A stretch of 15,580 nucleotides of DNA from positions 1-15,580 of the forward strand of contig JAUSJS010000351.1 in the NCBI GenBank assembly GCA_030647575.1, in the 5' to 3' direction. A program made the position numbers and the translations under genes. Position 1 is the stretch's first letter. Every line of letters starts with the position of its first letter. Under the pieces are notes generated by a model that saw only the letters and a program-made list of their open reading frames with translations, had not been told where the DNA came from and did not search any database. Positions 1 to 7,846 of this stretch are shown in pieces. The stretch is from Candidatus Limnocylindrales bacterium (GTDB lineage Bacteria > Chloroflexota > Limnocylindria > Limnocylindrales > CSP1-4).

Positions 1-2
1 GG

Positions 3-293
3 GCCATGGCCCATCGCATGCTGCGCGACGCCGGGATGGTGCCGCCGTGGATCGAATCGGACAAGGAGGCGCGCCGCCTGCTGGCCGAGCTCGAGGCCAT
101 CTTGGAACGAGCGTCTCGGACCCGACCACGCTCTCGAGCCCGCGACCGGGCGACCCTGGCGCGGATCGTCGACGCGGCCAACCGGGCGATCGCCCGGGTC
201 AACGCCGAGGCACCGACCGCCCGGCAGCACCGGCGTCCCCTCGATCCGGCGGCCGAGTCGGAAAGGCTGGAGCGGGCATTCGGCGACCGCTGA
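3..293 (+). CDS. DUF1992 (DnaJC28-like) protein, 3' part only
   Basis: The reading frame is open to the left edge, so the gene starts outside the window. The Met at position 6 is unlikely to be the true start, because the residues following it (AHRMLRDAGMVPPWIE) match the interior of the DUF1992 domain, whose conserved core reads roughly 'yriLknaGfvPpwve', normally preceded by a segment that is missing here. About 96 residues are visible: the end of the domain, then Arg/Ala-rich helical sequence with a second probable helix (about residues 50-70) and a charged C-terminus ending ERAFGDR. DUF1992 is found in J-domain relatives (DnaJ homologue subfamily C member 28) and in stand-alone bacterial proteins; its function is not established. 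The stop lies 25 bp from the end of the convergent aminotransferase gene. No J domain (HPD) can be seen in the part available. Confidence 0.72.
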   Translation, partial: AMAHRMLRDAGMVPPWIESDKEARRLLAELEAILERASRTRPRSRARDRATLARIVDAANRAIARVNAEAPTARQHRRPLDPAAESERLERAFGDR

Positions 294-318
294 CCGTCCG
301 CCACCCAGGGTCCCGAAG

Positions 319-1683
319 CTAGCCGAAGAGCGCCTCGATCGCCTCGGCGAAGACCTTGGTGTGGCGGTCCACGTCGGCGGTCGTGGTGGCCGGCGACATG
401 AGCGCCATGTTGTGGAATGGGGTCATCAGGATCCGCCGGTTCATCGCCCAGAGGTGCAGGAATCGCTCGAGCTCCGGATCCGAGTTGGCCCACTGCTGGG
501 CTCCGGTCCGCGGTGGATCGGGCATGAAGTGATACTCGGCGCGGGCACCCAGACGGGTCACGTGCCACGGCACGCCGGCCGCGGCGATGACGCCGCTGAC
601 ACCGACCTCCCAGCGCTCGGCCAGCGGGATCATCCGCTCGAACGCCTCGGCGGTCAGGACCTCCCCCAGCGTCGCCCGGGTGGCGGCCAGCGAAAGGGCG
701 TAGCCAGCCAGCGTTCCACCGATGCCGCCGACGTCCGAATCCTCGGCCGCGAGCGAGCCACGGATCCGGCCGGCGACCTCGGCGCTGAACCCGTAAGCCG
801 CTGACGGGATCCCACCGCCGATCGTCTTGCCGATCACCAGCACGTCCGGCTCCAGGCCCCAGGCGCCGGTTGCGCCACCGGGACCCGCGCAGATCGTGTG
901 GGTCTCGTCGATGATCAGGAGCGTGCCGGTCTGACGGGTGATCTCACGCACGGCATCGAGATAGCCCGGCTCCGGCAGGACGATGCCGACGTTGGTCAGG
1001 GCCGGCTCGATGAGGACGGCGGCGACGTCGCCATCGGCCAGGGCGGCGGCCAGCCCTCCGACGTCGTTGAACTCGACGACCCGGGTCGTATGCGACACGT
1101 TGACCTGTGGCCCGACTGAGCCGCGCACCGGGACGACGCGGCCGGCATCGTCGAGGATCGCGATCGCCTCGTCGACCGACCCGTGGTAGCAGTGATCGTG
1201 GACGACGACCTTGGAGCGCCCGCTGATATGGCGGGCGAGGCGGAGCGACCAGCGATTGGCGTCGCTGGCCGATAGCGCGAACTGCCAGGACCCCACGCCG
1301 AAGCGCCGGGTCAGCTCCTCGCCGACCCACGCGGCGTCCTCGGTCGGCAGCATGTGGGTGACCCCACGACGCAGCTGTCGCTCGACCGCGGCGATCGTCG
1401 GCGCGGGTCCGTGGCCGGCCATGGCGCCGGTGTCGCCGAGACAGAAATCGATGTAGTCGTGGCCGTCGACGCAGCTGAAGTGGGCACCCGCGGCGGCATC
1501 GACGTAGAGCGGGAAAGGACCGGCCCACTTGACCATCCAGGGCATCGGCACGCCGTCGAGGAGCGAGCCCTGAGCTTTCGTATGGAGCGCCTCGGAGCGC
1601 GGATGGTCGGCGGCGAAGCGGGCCACTTCGCCGGCCATCAGGTGGGCGAGGCGTGCGCGGTCCAGGCGGGCGGTCGCGGTCAC
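319..1683 (-). CDS. Class III PLP-dependent aminotransferase (glutamate-1-semialdehyde aminotransferase-like)
   Basis: A 454-residue fold-type I PLP enzyme, expected to be cytoplasmic. Visible signatures: DFCLGDTGAMAGHG (about 79-92, the N-terminal 'GSxxLGH' region); ALSASDANRWSLRLAR (136-151), aligning with the phosphate-binding 'xSGTEAxxxAxRLAR' loop; CYHG (165-168), whose aromatic residue stacks on the PLP ring; IIDETHT (257-263) with the Asp that contacts the pyridine nitrogen; and VIGKTIGGGIP (283-293) with the Schiff-base Lys286. All catalytic residues are therefore present. The start is GTG at 1683, with a GAGGA ribosome-binding site 5 nt upstream. The phosphate loop reads SASDAN where classical glutamate-1-semialdehyde mutases have SGTEA, and no tetrapyrrole gene is nearby, so a role in haem synthesis is doubtful. 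It probably belongs to a separate subfamily transaminating an amino or keto acid; the substrate is unknown. It follows the zinc-ribbon gene by 27 nt and is probably co-transcribed with it. Confidence 0.9.
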   Translation of the reverse strand: MTATARLDRARLAHLMAGEVARFAADHPRSEALHTKAQGSLLDGVPMPWMVKWAGPFPLYVDAAAGAHFSCVDGHDYIDFCLGDTGAMAGHGPAPTIAAVERQLRRGVTHMLPTEDAAWVGEELTRRFGVGSWQFALSASDANRWSLRLARHISGRSKVVVHDHCYHGSVDEAIAILDDAGRVVPVRGSVGPQVNVSHTTRVVEFNDVGGLAAALADGDVAAVLIEPALTNVGIVLPEPGYLDAVREITRQTGTLLIIDETHTICAGPGGATGAWGLEPDVLVIGKTIGGGIPSAAYGFSAEVAGRIRGSLAAEDSDVGGIGGTLAGYALSLAATRATLGEVLTAEAFERMIPLAERWEVGVSGVIAAAGVPWHVTRLGARAEYHFMPDPPRTGAQQWANSDPELERFLHLWAMNRRILMTPFHNMALMSPATTTADVDRHTKVFAEAIEALFG

Positions 1684-1710
1684 GGCGTTCCTCGGGCGAT
1701 CGATGCCCGA

Positions 1711-1899
1711 TCAGTGGGTGCGGCGAACGTACCCGCAGATGGGGCATCGTGCCACGCCGCTGCCTGGATCGAGCTCGAGGTAGCTCGTGCAGCCGTTCGT
1801 GGCGCAATAGAGGTGCGATGCCGCCGAAGCTCGGCGGCGAAGTCGGCGCATCGCCGACGATCGCCCGGTGACGGACGATTGGGTGGAACGGGACATCAT
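1711..1899 (-). CDS. Small zinc-ribbon protein
   Basis: A 62-residue frame upstream of, and in the same direction as, the aminotransferase. The C-terminal half carries two cysteine knuckles, CATNGC (32-37) and CPIC (52-55), giving C-x4-C-x14-C-x2-C; this is a standard zinc-ribbon layout and is why I treat it as real rather than a chance frame. The N-terminal 25 residues are Arg/Ser-rich and could bind nucleic acid, or they may not be translated. The start is uncertain: two adjacent ATG codons at 1899 and 1896 lack a clear ribosome-binding site, and an internal ATG at 1851 would give a 46-residue protein that still keeps all four Cys. No function can be assigned. Tiny zinc ribbons like this often act as metal-stabilised protein- or RNA-binding modules. 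Confidence 0.55.
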   Translation of the reverse strand: MMSRSTQSSVTGRSSAMRRLRRRASAASHLYCATNGCTSYLELDPGSGVARCPICGYVRRTH

Positions 1900-2218
1900 G
1901 GTTGTTGCTTCGTTGCTTTCTGGCGCGCCGTCATCGCGGTGTGGGCGATCGGCTGCGCGGCCGGGGCTCGCTCCGATGAGCCGATTTCGACTGGGAGCGA
2001 AAATCTTGGGCGTCTCGCAGCGTGGCCGGGAGTGCGGATTGGGCGCTCTAACCGGGTCAACGCATCAGACTGGTTACTCGGGGAGTATGGACCATTCGGG
2101 CGGGCCCGTCAACGGTTGCGGTCTCTTCATCGAAGTTTGGTTGATTCCGCCTCCAACTGCGGGCACACTCCGCCCGTCCGGGGGTTCGTCAACGACATTG
2201 CATCAAGGAGGGTTGGGT
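1900..2218. other. Divergent intergenic region
   Basis: This 319-bp spacer separates the leftward zinc-ribbon/aminotransferase pair from the rightward NEW3/ABC operon, so promoters for both should lie here. It is less GC-rich than its surroundings. I see an imperfect inverted repeat at 1983-2005 (GATTTCG, 8 nt, CGAAAATC, one bulged A) and a short one at 2075-2087 (TACTC-GGG-GAGTA). I could not identify a convincing -35/-10 pair on either strand. Frames reading through it on + have no domain and run into the NEW3 gene without a plausible upstream start. Confidence 0.5.
2205..2211 (+). promoter_or_regulatory. Strong Shine-Dalgarno that fixes the NEW3 gene start
   Basis: AAGGAGG lies 7 nt before the GTG at 2219. 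It is the best ribosome-binding site in the window. It selects GTG 2219 over starts further upstream in the same open frame, and the predicted protein then begins directly with a signal peptide. Confidence 0.85.
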
Positions 2219-3394
2219 GTGACGCTGGGACGGTTGGCGCGATCGCGCATCGCGAGGCTCGGCCTTGCTGGGTGGATCCTGGGACTCGGCGCGGTCCTGG
2301 CCGCAGCACCGGCATCCCTGGCGGCCAACCCCGTCACGCTGACGACGCCGTACCCGGCGATCGAGGTCGCCCCCGGCGCCAGGGTGAGCCTGACCGTTTC
2401 GATCCGAACCGCCAACGCCGGCCGTGTCGATCTCGCCCTGTCGGACGTCCCGACCGACTGGACGGCCACGATCCGTGGCGGAGGTTTCTTGGTCAATGGC
2501 GTCCAGTCCGATGGCTCCGAGGCGACCGAGGTGACCCTCGACGTCTCGGTGCCCGAGGGCGCCCGGTCCGGCGTGCAGCGGATCACGTTGCGAGCCACCA
2601 GCGACGGATCCGCGGCCACACTCGCGGTCGACATCCGGGTCACCCCGAACGCTGCCGGCGAAGTGAGCCTGACCACCGACTTCCCGGAGCTCAAGGGCTC
2701 GTCCGACGCGAGCTTCACGTTCAACCTGACCCTCAGCAACGACACGCCGGATGACCTCACGTTTGGAGTCGTGGCGAGCGGCCCGCCGGGCTGGACCGTG
2801 GATGCCAAGGTGACCTCGCAGGCCCAGGCCGCGAGCGCCATCGTCAAGGCGGGCGACACGACCGCGATCGAGGTCACCGCCCAGGCGCCCGAAGGGGCGG
2901 CTGCCGGCGTCTTTCCGATCAGCGTCGACGCCACGAGCGGCGACAGGACCGCGCGCGCGGACCTTTCGGTGGAGATCACCGGGAGCTACAAGCTCACGCT
3001 CACCACGCCGGACGGGCGACTGAGCGCGAACGCGTCCGCGGGCTCCAAGACCGACCTGTCCCTCGTGATCCAGAACACCGGCACGGCGGACGTCCAGGAC
3101 GTCAAGCTCTCGGCGACGGCTCCGACCGGCTGGGAGGTCACCTTCGAGCCCGAGACCGTGACGGTTCCGGCGCAGGGCGACGCCCAGGTGACGGCCCATC
3201 TGACGCCGTCGGGCGACGCCATCGCCGGCGACTACGTCACGACCTTCAGGGCCTCGTCGGACGTCGCCAACGCGAATGCCGAGATGCGGGTCACGATCGA
3301 GACCTCGCTGCTGTGGGGCGTGGTCGGAGTGGGCTTGATCGCCCTCGTACTGGCCGGGCTGTGGTGGACGTTCCGCCGGTACGGCCGCCGATGA
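2219..3394 (+). CDS. Secreted, membrane-anchored NEW3-domain protein
   Basis: A 391-residue protein starting at GTG 2219. It has a basic N-terminus followed by a hydrophobic core (LGLAGWILGLGAVLAAAPA) and a likely signal peptidase site near residues 35-36 (ASLAAN). The mature part holds about three Ig-like beta-sandwich repeats of roughly 100 residues, each with NEW3-type hallmarks: '(V/L)tLTTpyP..', an 'N.g' strand, a Gly-Trp such as PPGWTV or PTGWEV, and a 'vPegA.aGvy.itl.a.s' ending. A C-terminal membrane segment (about 364-382) is followed by FRRYGRR, so the Ig domains should face outside with a short tail inside. NEW3 proteins of this kind (COG1470-like) commonly sit beside ABC-2 type ATPase and permease genes, as here. 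Its TGA overlaps the ATG of the ATPase gene by 4 nt. Role inferred: extracytoplasmic partner of the transporter. The ligand is unknown. Confidence 0.85.
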   Translation: MTLGRLARSRIARLGLAGWILGLGAVLAAAPASLAANPVTLTTPYPAIEVAPGARVSLTVSIRTANAGRVDLALSDVPTDWTATIRGGGFLVNGVQSDGSEATEVTLDVSVPEGARSGVQRITLRATSDGSAATLAVDIRVTPNAAGEVSLTTDFPELKGSSDASFTFNLTLSNDTPDDLTFGVVASGPPGWTVDAKVTSQAQAASAIVKAGDTTAIEVTAQAPEGAAAGVFPISVDATSGDRTARADLSVEITGSYKLTLTTPDGRLSANASAGSKTDLSLVIQNTGTADVQDVKLSATAPTGWEVTFEPETVTVPAQGDAQVTAHLTPSGDAIAGDYVTTFRASSDVANANAEMRVTIETSLLWGVVGVGLIALVLAGLWWTFRRYGRR

Positions 3395-4407
3395 CCGGCG
3401 TCGAGACGTCGACTCCCCAGAAGCGATCCACCAACGTCGAGCCGGTCATCCGGACCCGGGGCCTGACCAAGCACTACGGCTCGCTGACCGCGGTCGACAA
3501 CCTGGACCTCGCGGTCTACCCGGGCGAGATCTTCGGCCTGCTGGGTCAGAACGGCGCGGGCAAGACGACCACGATCCTGATGCTGCTCGGATTGACCGAG
3601 CCGACCAGCGGTGAGGCACGGGTGATGGGCCTCGACCCCGCTCGGGAGCCGCGGCTGGTCAAGCGCCGGGTCGGCTATCTGCCCGATGCCGTCGGCTTCT
3701 ATGGCGGCCTGACCGGACGGCAGAACCTGCGCTACACGGCCAGGCTCAATGGCCTTCGCGGCGAGGGCGCGGAAGGGGCGATCCAGGACGTCCTGGTCCA
3801 GGTCGGCCTGGACGATCGCGCCGACGATCTGGTCGAGACCTATTCGCGCGGCATGCGTCAACGGCTCGGCATCGCCGATGCACTGGTCAAGTCGCCGGAC
3901 GTGCTGATTCTCGACGAGCCGACGACGGCGATCGACCCACTCGGCGTCGCCGAGATCCTGGACCTGCTGCGCACGCTGGTCCACGAACGCGGCCTGGCCA
4001 TCCTGCTGTCGAGCCACCTGTTGACCCAGGTCCAGTCGGTCTGCGACCGGATCGGGATCTTTGCCGCCGGCCGGCTGGTCGGGCAGGGGACCGTCGACGA
4101 GCTGGCGGCCACCTTCGGTGACGGGTCGGCGACGCTCGAAGTCGGCCTCGAGCTGGTCGACGATGCGCAGGTCGCCCGAGCCTCCGAGGTGCTTGGCGGC
4201 CTGGCCGGCGTCGAGTCCGTCGTGCCACCGACCGATGGGCAGGGCGCCTGGCGCCTGATCGTGCGCCCGGCCGCGGCCGAGGCCGGCGTCCGCCAGGAGG
4301 TCCTGGTGGCGGCCGTCGAACACGGTCTCCACCTGACGACCCTGCGGCCGATCGTGCCCTCGCTCGACGACATCTACCGCTCGGCGATCCTGCGCAGGGC
4401 AGCATGA
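3391..4407 (+). CDS. ABC transporter ATP-binding protein (ABC-2/CcmA type)
   Basis: A 338-residue cytoplasmic ATPase. The start is taken at ATG 3391, which overlaps the previous stop as ATGA; an upstream frame would extend into the NEW3 gene. Visible motifs: Walker A GQNGAGKTT (52-60), signature YSRGMRQ (151-157), Walker B VLILDEPTTAID (171-182) and the switch His in LSSHL (209). The Q-loop position reads YLPDAVGFYGGLTG, typical of the CcmA/DrrA-like branch, which often lacks Gln there. About 100 residues follow the nucleotide-binding domain, as in this branch, where a small alpha/beta domain is common. It powers the permease encoded immediately downstream through another ATGA overlap. The likely role is export or membrane maintenance (lipid, peptide or drug); the substrate cannot be read from the sequence. 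Confidence 0.93.
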   Translation: MTGVETSTPQKRSTNVEPVIRTRGLTKHYGSLTAVDNLDLAVYPGEIFGLLGQNGAGKTTTILMLLGLTEPTSGEARVMGLDPAREPRLVKRRVGYLPDAVGFYGGLTGRQNLRYTARLNGLRGEGAEGAIQDVLVQVGLDDRADDLVETYSRGMRQRLGIADALVKSPDVLILDEPTTAIDPLGVAEILDLLRTLVHERGLAILLSSHLLTQVQSVCDRIGIFAAGRLVGQGTVDELAATFGDGSATLEVGLELVDDAQVARASEVLGGLAGVESVVPPTDGQGAWRLIVRPAAAEAGVRQEVLVAAVEHGLHLTTLRPIVPSLDDIYRSAILRRAA

Positions 4408-5474
4408 GCGCGGAGGCCAGGCCCAAGCCCCGGCCCAGGCTGAAGCCCAGGGTCAGGCCGGCCCCGGCGCCGGTGGCGCCCAGCGCCGAAACCGCCCGGC
4501 TCCGCGATAGCCTGCCGCGGGCAGGCTGGCGCGTCGTGGCCGCCAAGGAGTTCGGCGATCACCTGCTGAGCGTCCGCTTCATCGTCCTGCTGCTGGTGCT
4601 CGGGCTTGCCGCGGCGATCCCGCTCTATTTCGCCGCCGACCAGATCCGTGCCGCGGCGCCCCAGGCGAGCGGCGCGGCGGCCGTCTTCCTGGCGTTGTTC
4701 ACCCTCGGTTCTGAGGACATCTCGATCCTGCGGGTCGACACGTTCGTCGGGATCGTCGCGCCCCTGCTGGGCCTGGCCTTCGCGTTCGATGCCGTGAACG
4801 GCGAACGCTCCGAGGGGACCCTGCCGCGCCTGCTCGCCCAACCGATCCATCGCGACGACGTGATCAACGGCAAGTTTGCCGCCGGCATGGCCGTGATCGG
4901 GCTGGTGCTCGTGTCCGTGGTCGTGCTGATCGCCGGCTTTGGCATGCTCCGCCTCGGGATCGTGCCCCATCCCCAGGAGGTGCTCAGGCTCGCCGGATGG
5001 GTCGCCGTTACCTTCCTGTATGTCGCGGTCTGGCTGGCCTTCGGCCTGCTGCTGTCCGTGCTCGTGCGGCGGGCGGCCACCGCCGCGCTGATCGGCTTCG
5101 GAGTCTGGCTGCTCATCACCATCTTCGGCGAGCTCATCACGACGCTCATCGGCGGGCTCCTGGCGCCCGCCGCGGACGCCAGCGTCGACACGCTGCTCGG
5201 CAGCTATCAGCTCCAGCAGCTGATCACGCGGCTCCTGCCGAGCACCCTCTACGGCGAGATCTCCGTGGTCCTGCTGAACCCGTCGGTCACCCAGGTCAGC
5301 ACGCCGGCAACGATCGGCCAGCTACAACAGGCGCAGCAGCAGATCCCGACGCTGCTCTCGCTGGACCAGAGCCTGCTGCTGGTCTGGCCGCACGTGGTGG
5401 CCCTCGTGGCGCTGGCGGTCGTGTGTTTCGCCGGGGCGTACGTCTCGTTCATGCGCCAGGAGGTTCGGGCCTAG
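4404..5474 (+). CDS. ABC-2 family permease
   Basis: A 356-residue membrane protein, the third gene of the operon. It has about six membrane segments, near residues 58-78, 113-132, 158-181, 196-220, 226-252 and 330-350. The loop after the second segment (DAVNGERSEGTLPRLLAQPIHR, about 129-150) matches the conserved 'E...GTl..ll..P..R' element of ABC-2 permeases, which packs against the ATPase. A long extracytoplasmic stretch (about 255-325), rich in Gln and hydroxyl residues, separates the last two segments. The N-terminus is unusual: about 25 residues of Pro/Arg/Lys/Ala in a near-repeating KPRPRLKPRVRPAPAP pattern before the first conserved helix (WRVVAAKEFGDHL). The gene overlaps the ATPase stop by 4 nt. 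Together the three genes form one exporter with an external Ig-like partner. Confidence 0.9.
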   Translation: MSAEARPKPRPRLKPRVRPAPAPVAPSAETARLRDSLPRAGWRVVAAKEFGDHLLSVRFIVLLLVLGLAAAIPLYFAADQIRAAAPQASGAAAVFLALFTLGSEDISILRVDTFVGIVAPLLGLAFAFDAVNGERSEGTLPRLLAQPIHRDDVINGKFAAGMAVIGLVLVSVVVLIAGFGMLRLGIVPHPQEVLRLAGWVAVTFLYVAVWLAFGLLLSVLVRRAATAALIGFGVWLLITIFGELITTLIGGLLAPAADASVDTLLGSYQLQQLITRLLPSTLYGEISVVLLNPSVTQVSTPATIGQLQQAQQQIPTLLSLDQSLLLVWPHVVALVALAVVCFAGAYVSFMRQEVRA

Positions 5475-5492
5475 GTTCCGGCCTTCGCGCCA

Positions 5493-5559
5493 GCCGATCC
5501 GTAGCGGCCGATCCGTAGCGGCCGATCCGTGGCCGTCGACCCGTGGCCGTCGACCAGCG
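5493..5559. repeat. Degenerate 14-bp tandem repeat
   Basis: Five head-to-tail units in the spacer after the permease gene: GCCGATCCGTAGCG (5493-5506), the same again (5507-5520), a shortened GCCGATCCGTG (5521-5531), GCCGTCGACCCGTG (5532-5545) and GCCGTCGACCAGCG (5546-5559). The first two are identical; the last two share the 10-nt start GCCGTCGACC. The rest of the 255-bp spacer between the convergent permease and helicase genes (5475-5729) holds a short palindrome, GACTG-C-CAGTC, and an AT-richer patch near 5638-5650, but no gene I can support and no clear terminator. Confidence 0.8.
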
Positions 5560-5729
5560 GCCGCGACTGCCAGTCGACAACACGACCCGAGCAGGCTCGC
5601 CAGGTTCTCCTCGCCGCGTGACGGTGACTGGCACGCACGAAATTGTGTTGAGGCCGCTTGACCTCGGCTGCTCCGTTTGTGGCGTTGACTGCAGGTCGCG
5701 GGACGGCCACCACGATCGCGGCACGCGCC

Positions 5730-7778
5730 TCAGCCGTCGCGGGCGACGACGCCGATGATTTCCTCGCCGTAGCGATCGAGCTTGGTCGGGCCGATTCCGG
5801 GCACCCGGCGGAGCTCCGCGATGGAGCGCGGGCGACACTCGGCGATGGCCTCGATCGTCGCGTCGTGGAAGACGATGAACGGCGCGACGGCATCCGTCCT
5901 GGCACGGGCCGTCCGCCAGGCACGGAGCGCATTCGACAACATGGAGCGCTCGCCCGCATCAACCCGGGCCGGCGAGGGCCGCGGGGCGGGCAGGCCCGGC
6001 ACGGCGCTGACCGAGTCGAGCCGGGTACGCCCCGCAGGCAGCGGGACGAGCCCGTCGAGGAAGCGCGACCGGCTGCGCCGTCCTTCACGTCCGGTGGCGC
6101 CGGTTCGCCGCGTGGCCCACGAGAGCCACAGATGGCGACGCGCCCTCGTGATCCCGACGTAGAGCAGCCGGCGCTCCTCGGCCAGCTCCGTGGGCTCACT
6201 CGCCTGGCGGATGGGCAGCGTGCCCTCTTCGAGGGCAGGCAGGAAGACAGCCTCCCATTCCAGGCCCTTGGCGCGGTGGTAGGTCAGCAGCTCCACGCCG
6301 GTCGGGACGCCGCCCGCTTCGAGCGCGATCCGCCGTTCCACTTCGGCCAGGAACGCCGCCAGCCCGACCGATGGATCCGAGCGGGCCAATTCCGAGGCCA
6401 GCTCGAGCAGGGTGAGCACCGCCGCATGACGCTCGCCGCCTGCCTCTCCTTCCGGCGCCGCATCGCGTCGGATGCCCAGCTCGCGCTCGAAGGCGGCCGC
6501 CAGGCGCTCGACCAGGGGGGCTTCGCCAGCCGTCCGCACGAGCGAGCGGGCCACTCCGATCGCCCGTCGCACCTCGGGGCGGGCGAAGAAGCCCTCGCCG
6601 CGGACGTGGAATCCGATCCCAGCCGCGCCCAGCGCGCTCTCGATCGGCGGCAGCTGGGCGTTGGTGCGGACGAGCACGGCCATCGCGCCGTACGGCGTTC
6701 CAGTGCGGGCGAGCGTCCGGACCGAGCGGATCATCGCAGCCAGCTCCGCCGCGTCGGATGGGAACTCGGCGATGGCCGGCGCAGGCCCTCCCGGCAGGCT
6801 GGCCACGAGGTGCTTCGCCGGCCGAGCCGGCAGGCCCGGCAGCCGTTCGTCGGGCGCGCTGCGACCGGCGACCAGGACGCGGTTCGCAAGCCCGAGCACT
6901 TCCGGTGTCGAGCGGAAGTTGGTTTCGAGGGTCACCAGTCGGGCACTCGGGTACTGGGCGAGGAACCCGGTCAGGTAGTCGCTGGTCGCCCCGGTGAACG
7001 TGTAGATCGTCTGATCCTCGTCGCCGACGACGGCGAGGTCCTCCCGTCCGCCGAGCCACGCATCCAGCAGGCTCGCCTGGAGCGGGTTGGTGTCCTGGTA
7101 TTCGTCGACCGAGAACCAGCGATAGCGGTCACGAATCTCGGCGGCGACGGTCGCGTCCGACTCGATCAGCTCGATTGTCCGTGCCAGCATGTCCTCGAAG
7201 TCGATCAGGCCGGCCCGTTCGAGCGCGGTCTCGTAGCGCCGGAAAAGTCCGGCCATCAGGTCCAGCGGCAGCGGCTCATCGCGAGCGAGCGCGGAGGCCC
7301 CTGCGACGTACTCGGTCGGACCGATCCGTCGAGCCTTGGCCCATTCGATCTCGGCGGCCAGGTCACGGACGGCCAGGTATCGGTAGCCTCCGGGCAGACC
7401 GGCCGCCAGGGGAGCGAGGATCGGGACCTTCGACTCGAGGATTCGCGGGGGATCGCTGCCCTGGACCCGCGGCCAGAAGTGGCGAAGCTGGCGGAGTGCC
7501 GCAGCATGGAACGTGGCGGCGGTCACGCCCTGCTGGCCGAGGCCCGCCAATCGCGCCCGCATCTCTCCGGCCGCCTTGTCGGTGAAGGTGACGACCAGGA
7601 CGTCGCGCGGGCGCACGACAGCGGTCGCCAGGGCGTACGCCACCCGTCGCGAGATGACCCGTGTCTTGCCGGTCCCGGCGCCCGCCAGGATGCACAGCGG
7701 GCCGGACGTGATCGTGACCGCCTCGCGCTGGGCCGGATCGAGGTCGATGAGCAGGGTCTCGGCGTCGCGCGCTGGCAC
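5730..7778 (-). CDS. UvrD/Rep-family (SF1A) DNA helicase with HRDC domain, UvrD2-like
   Basis: A 682-residue ATP-dependent 3'-5' helicase. Motifs in order: Walker A GAGTGKTR (33-40, Lys38), motif Ia VVTFTDKAAGEM (62-73), motif II VDEYQD (224-229), motif III VGDEDQTIYTFTGA (251-264), motif IV TNFRST (286-291), then further on TYHRAKGLEWEAVFLP (motif V) and EERRLLYVGITRARRHLWLS (motif VI). The last 70 or so residues form an HRDC domain (NALRAWRTARA ... RVPGIGPTKLDRYGEEI). This architecture, and the FTGA ending of motif III, resemble actinobacterial UvrD2 more than E. coli UvrD. All catalytic motifs are intact. It is expected to act in DNA repair or on replication intermediates. The start is GTG 7778, with no Shine-Dalgarno but a TACGAT box 6 nt upstream, suggesting a leaderless mRNA. 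It is transcribed divergently from the RDD gene. Confidence 0.95.
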   Translation of the reverse strand: MPARDAETLLIDLDPAQREAVTITSGPLCILAGAGTGKTRVISRRVAYALATAVVRPRDVLVVTFTDKAAGEMRARLAGLGQQGVTAATFHAAALRQLRHFWPRVQGSDPPRILESKVPILAPLAAGLPGGYRYLAVRDLAAEIEWAKARRIGPTEYVAGASALARDEPLPLDLMAGLFRRYETALERAGLIDFEDMLARTIELIESDATVAAEIRDRYRWFSVDEYQDTNPLQASLLDAWLGGREDLAVVGDEDQTIYTFTGATSDYLTGFLAQYPSARLVTLETNFRSTPEVLGLANRVLVAGRSAPDERLPGLPARPAKHLVASLPGGPAPAIAEFPSDAAELAAMIRSVRTLARTGTPYGAMAVLVRTNAQLPPIESALGAAGIGFHVRGEGFFARPEVRRAIGVARSLVRTAGEAPLVERLAAAFERELGIRRDAAPEGEAGGERHAAVLTLLELASELARSDPSVGLAAFLAEVERRIALEAGGVPTGVELLTYHRAKGLEWEAVFLPALEEGTLPIRQASEPTELAEERRLLYVGITRARRHLWLSWATRRTGATGREGRRSRSRFLDGLVPLPAGRTRLDSVSAVPGLPAPRPSPARVDAGERSMLSNALRAWRTARARTDAVAPFIVFHDATIEAIAECRPRSIAELRRVPGIGPTKLDRYGEEIIGVVARDG

Positions 7779-7784
7779 CGGACC

Positions 7785-7790
7785 ATCGTA
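7785..7790 (-). promoter_or_regulatory. Predicted -10 box of a leaderless helicase mRNA
   Basis: On the - strand TACGAT is followed by 6 nt (GGTCCG) and then the GTG start codon at 7778. This spacing would place transcription initiation on the first base of the start codon. No Shine-Dalgarno is visible, which agrees with leaderless translation. I do not see a clear -35 hexamer. Confidence 0.5.
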
Positions 7791-7846
7791 CCGGGGCGGG
7801 CTTCACCGGCGATCCATGGGCGCGGGCAGCCCCGTCCCGCTGCAGA

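Noticed and set aside
319..1683. Naming the aminotransferase hemL
   Set aside because: The phosphate loop differs from HemL and no tetrapyrrole gene is nearby.
1354..2754. Open frame of 466 codons on +, antisense to the aminotransferase
   Set aside because: The high GC content leaves long antisense frames open. It is Arg/Gly-rich with no domain, and it overlaps two genes with clear motifs and starts.
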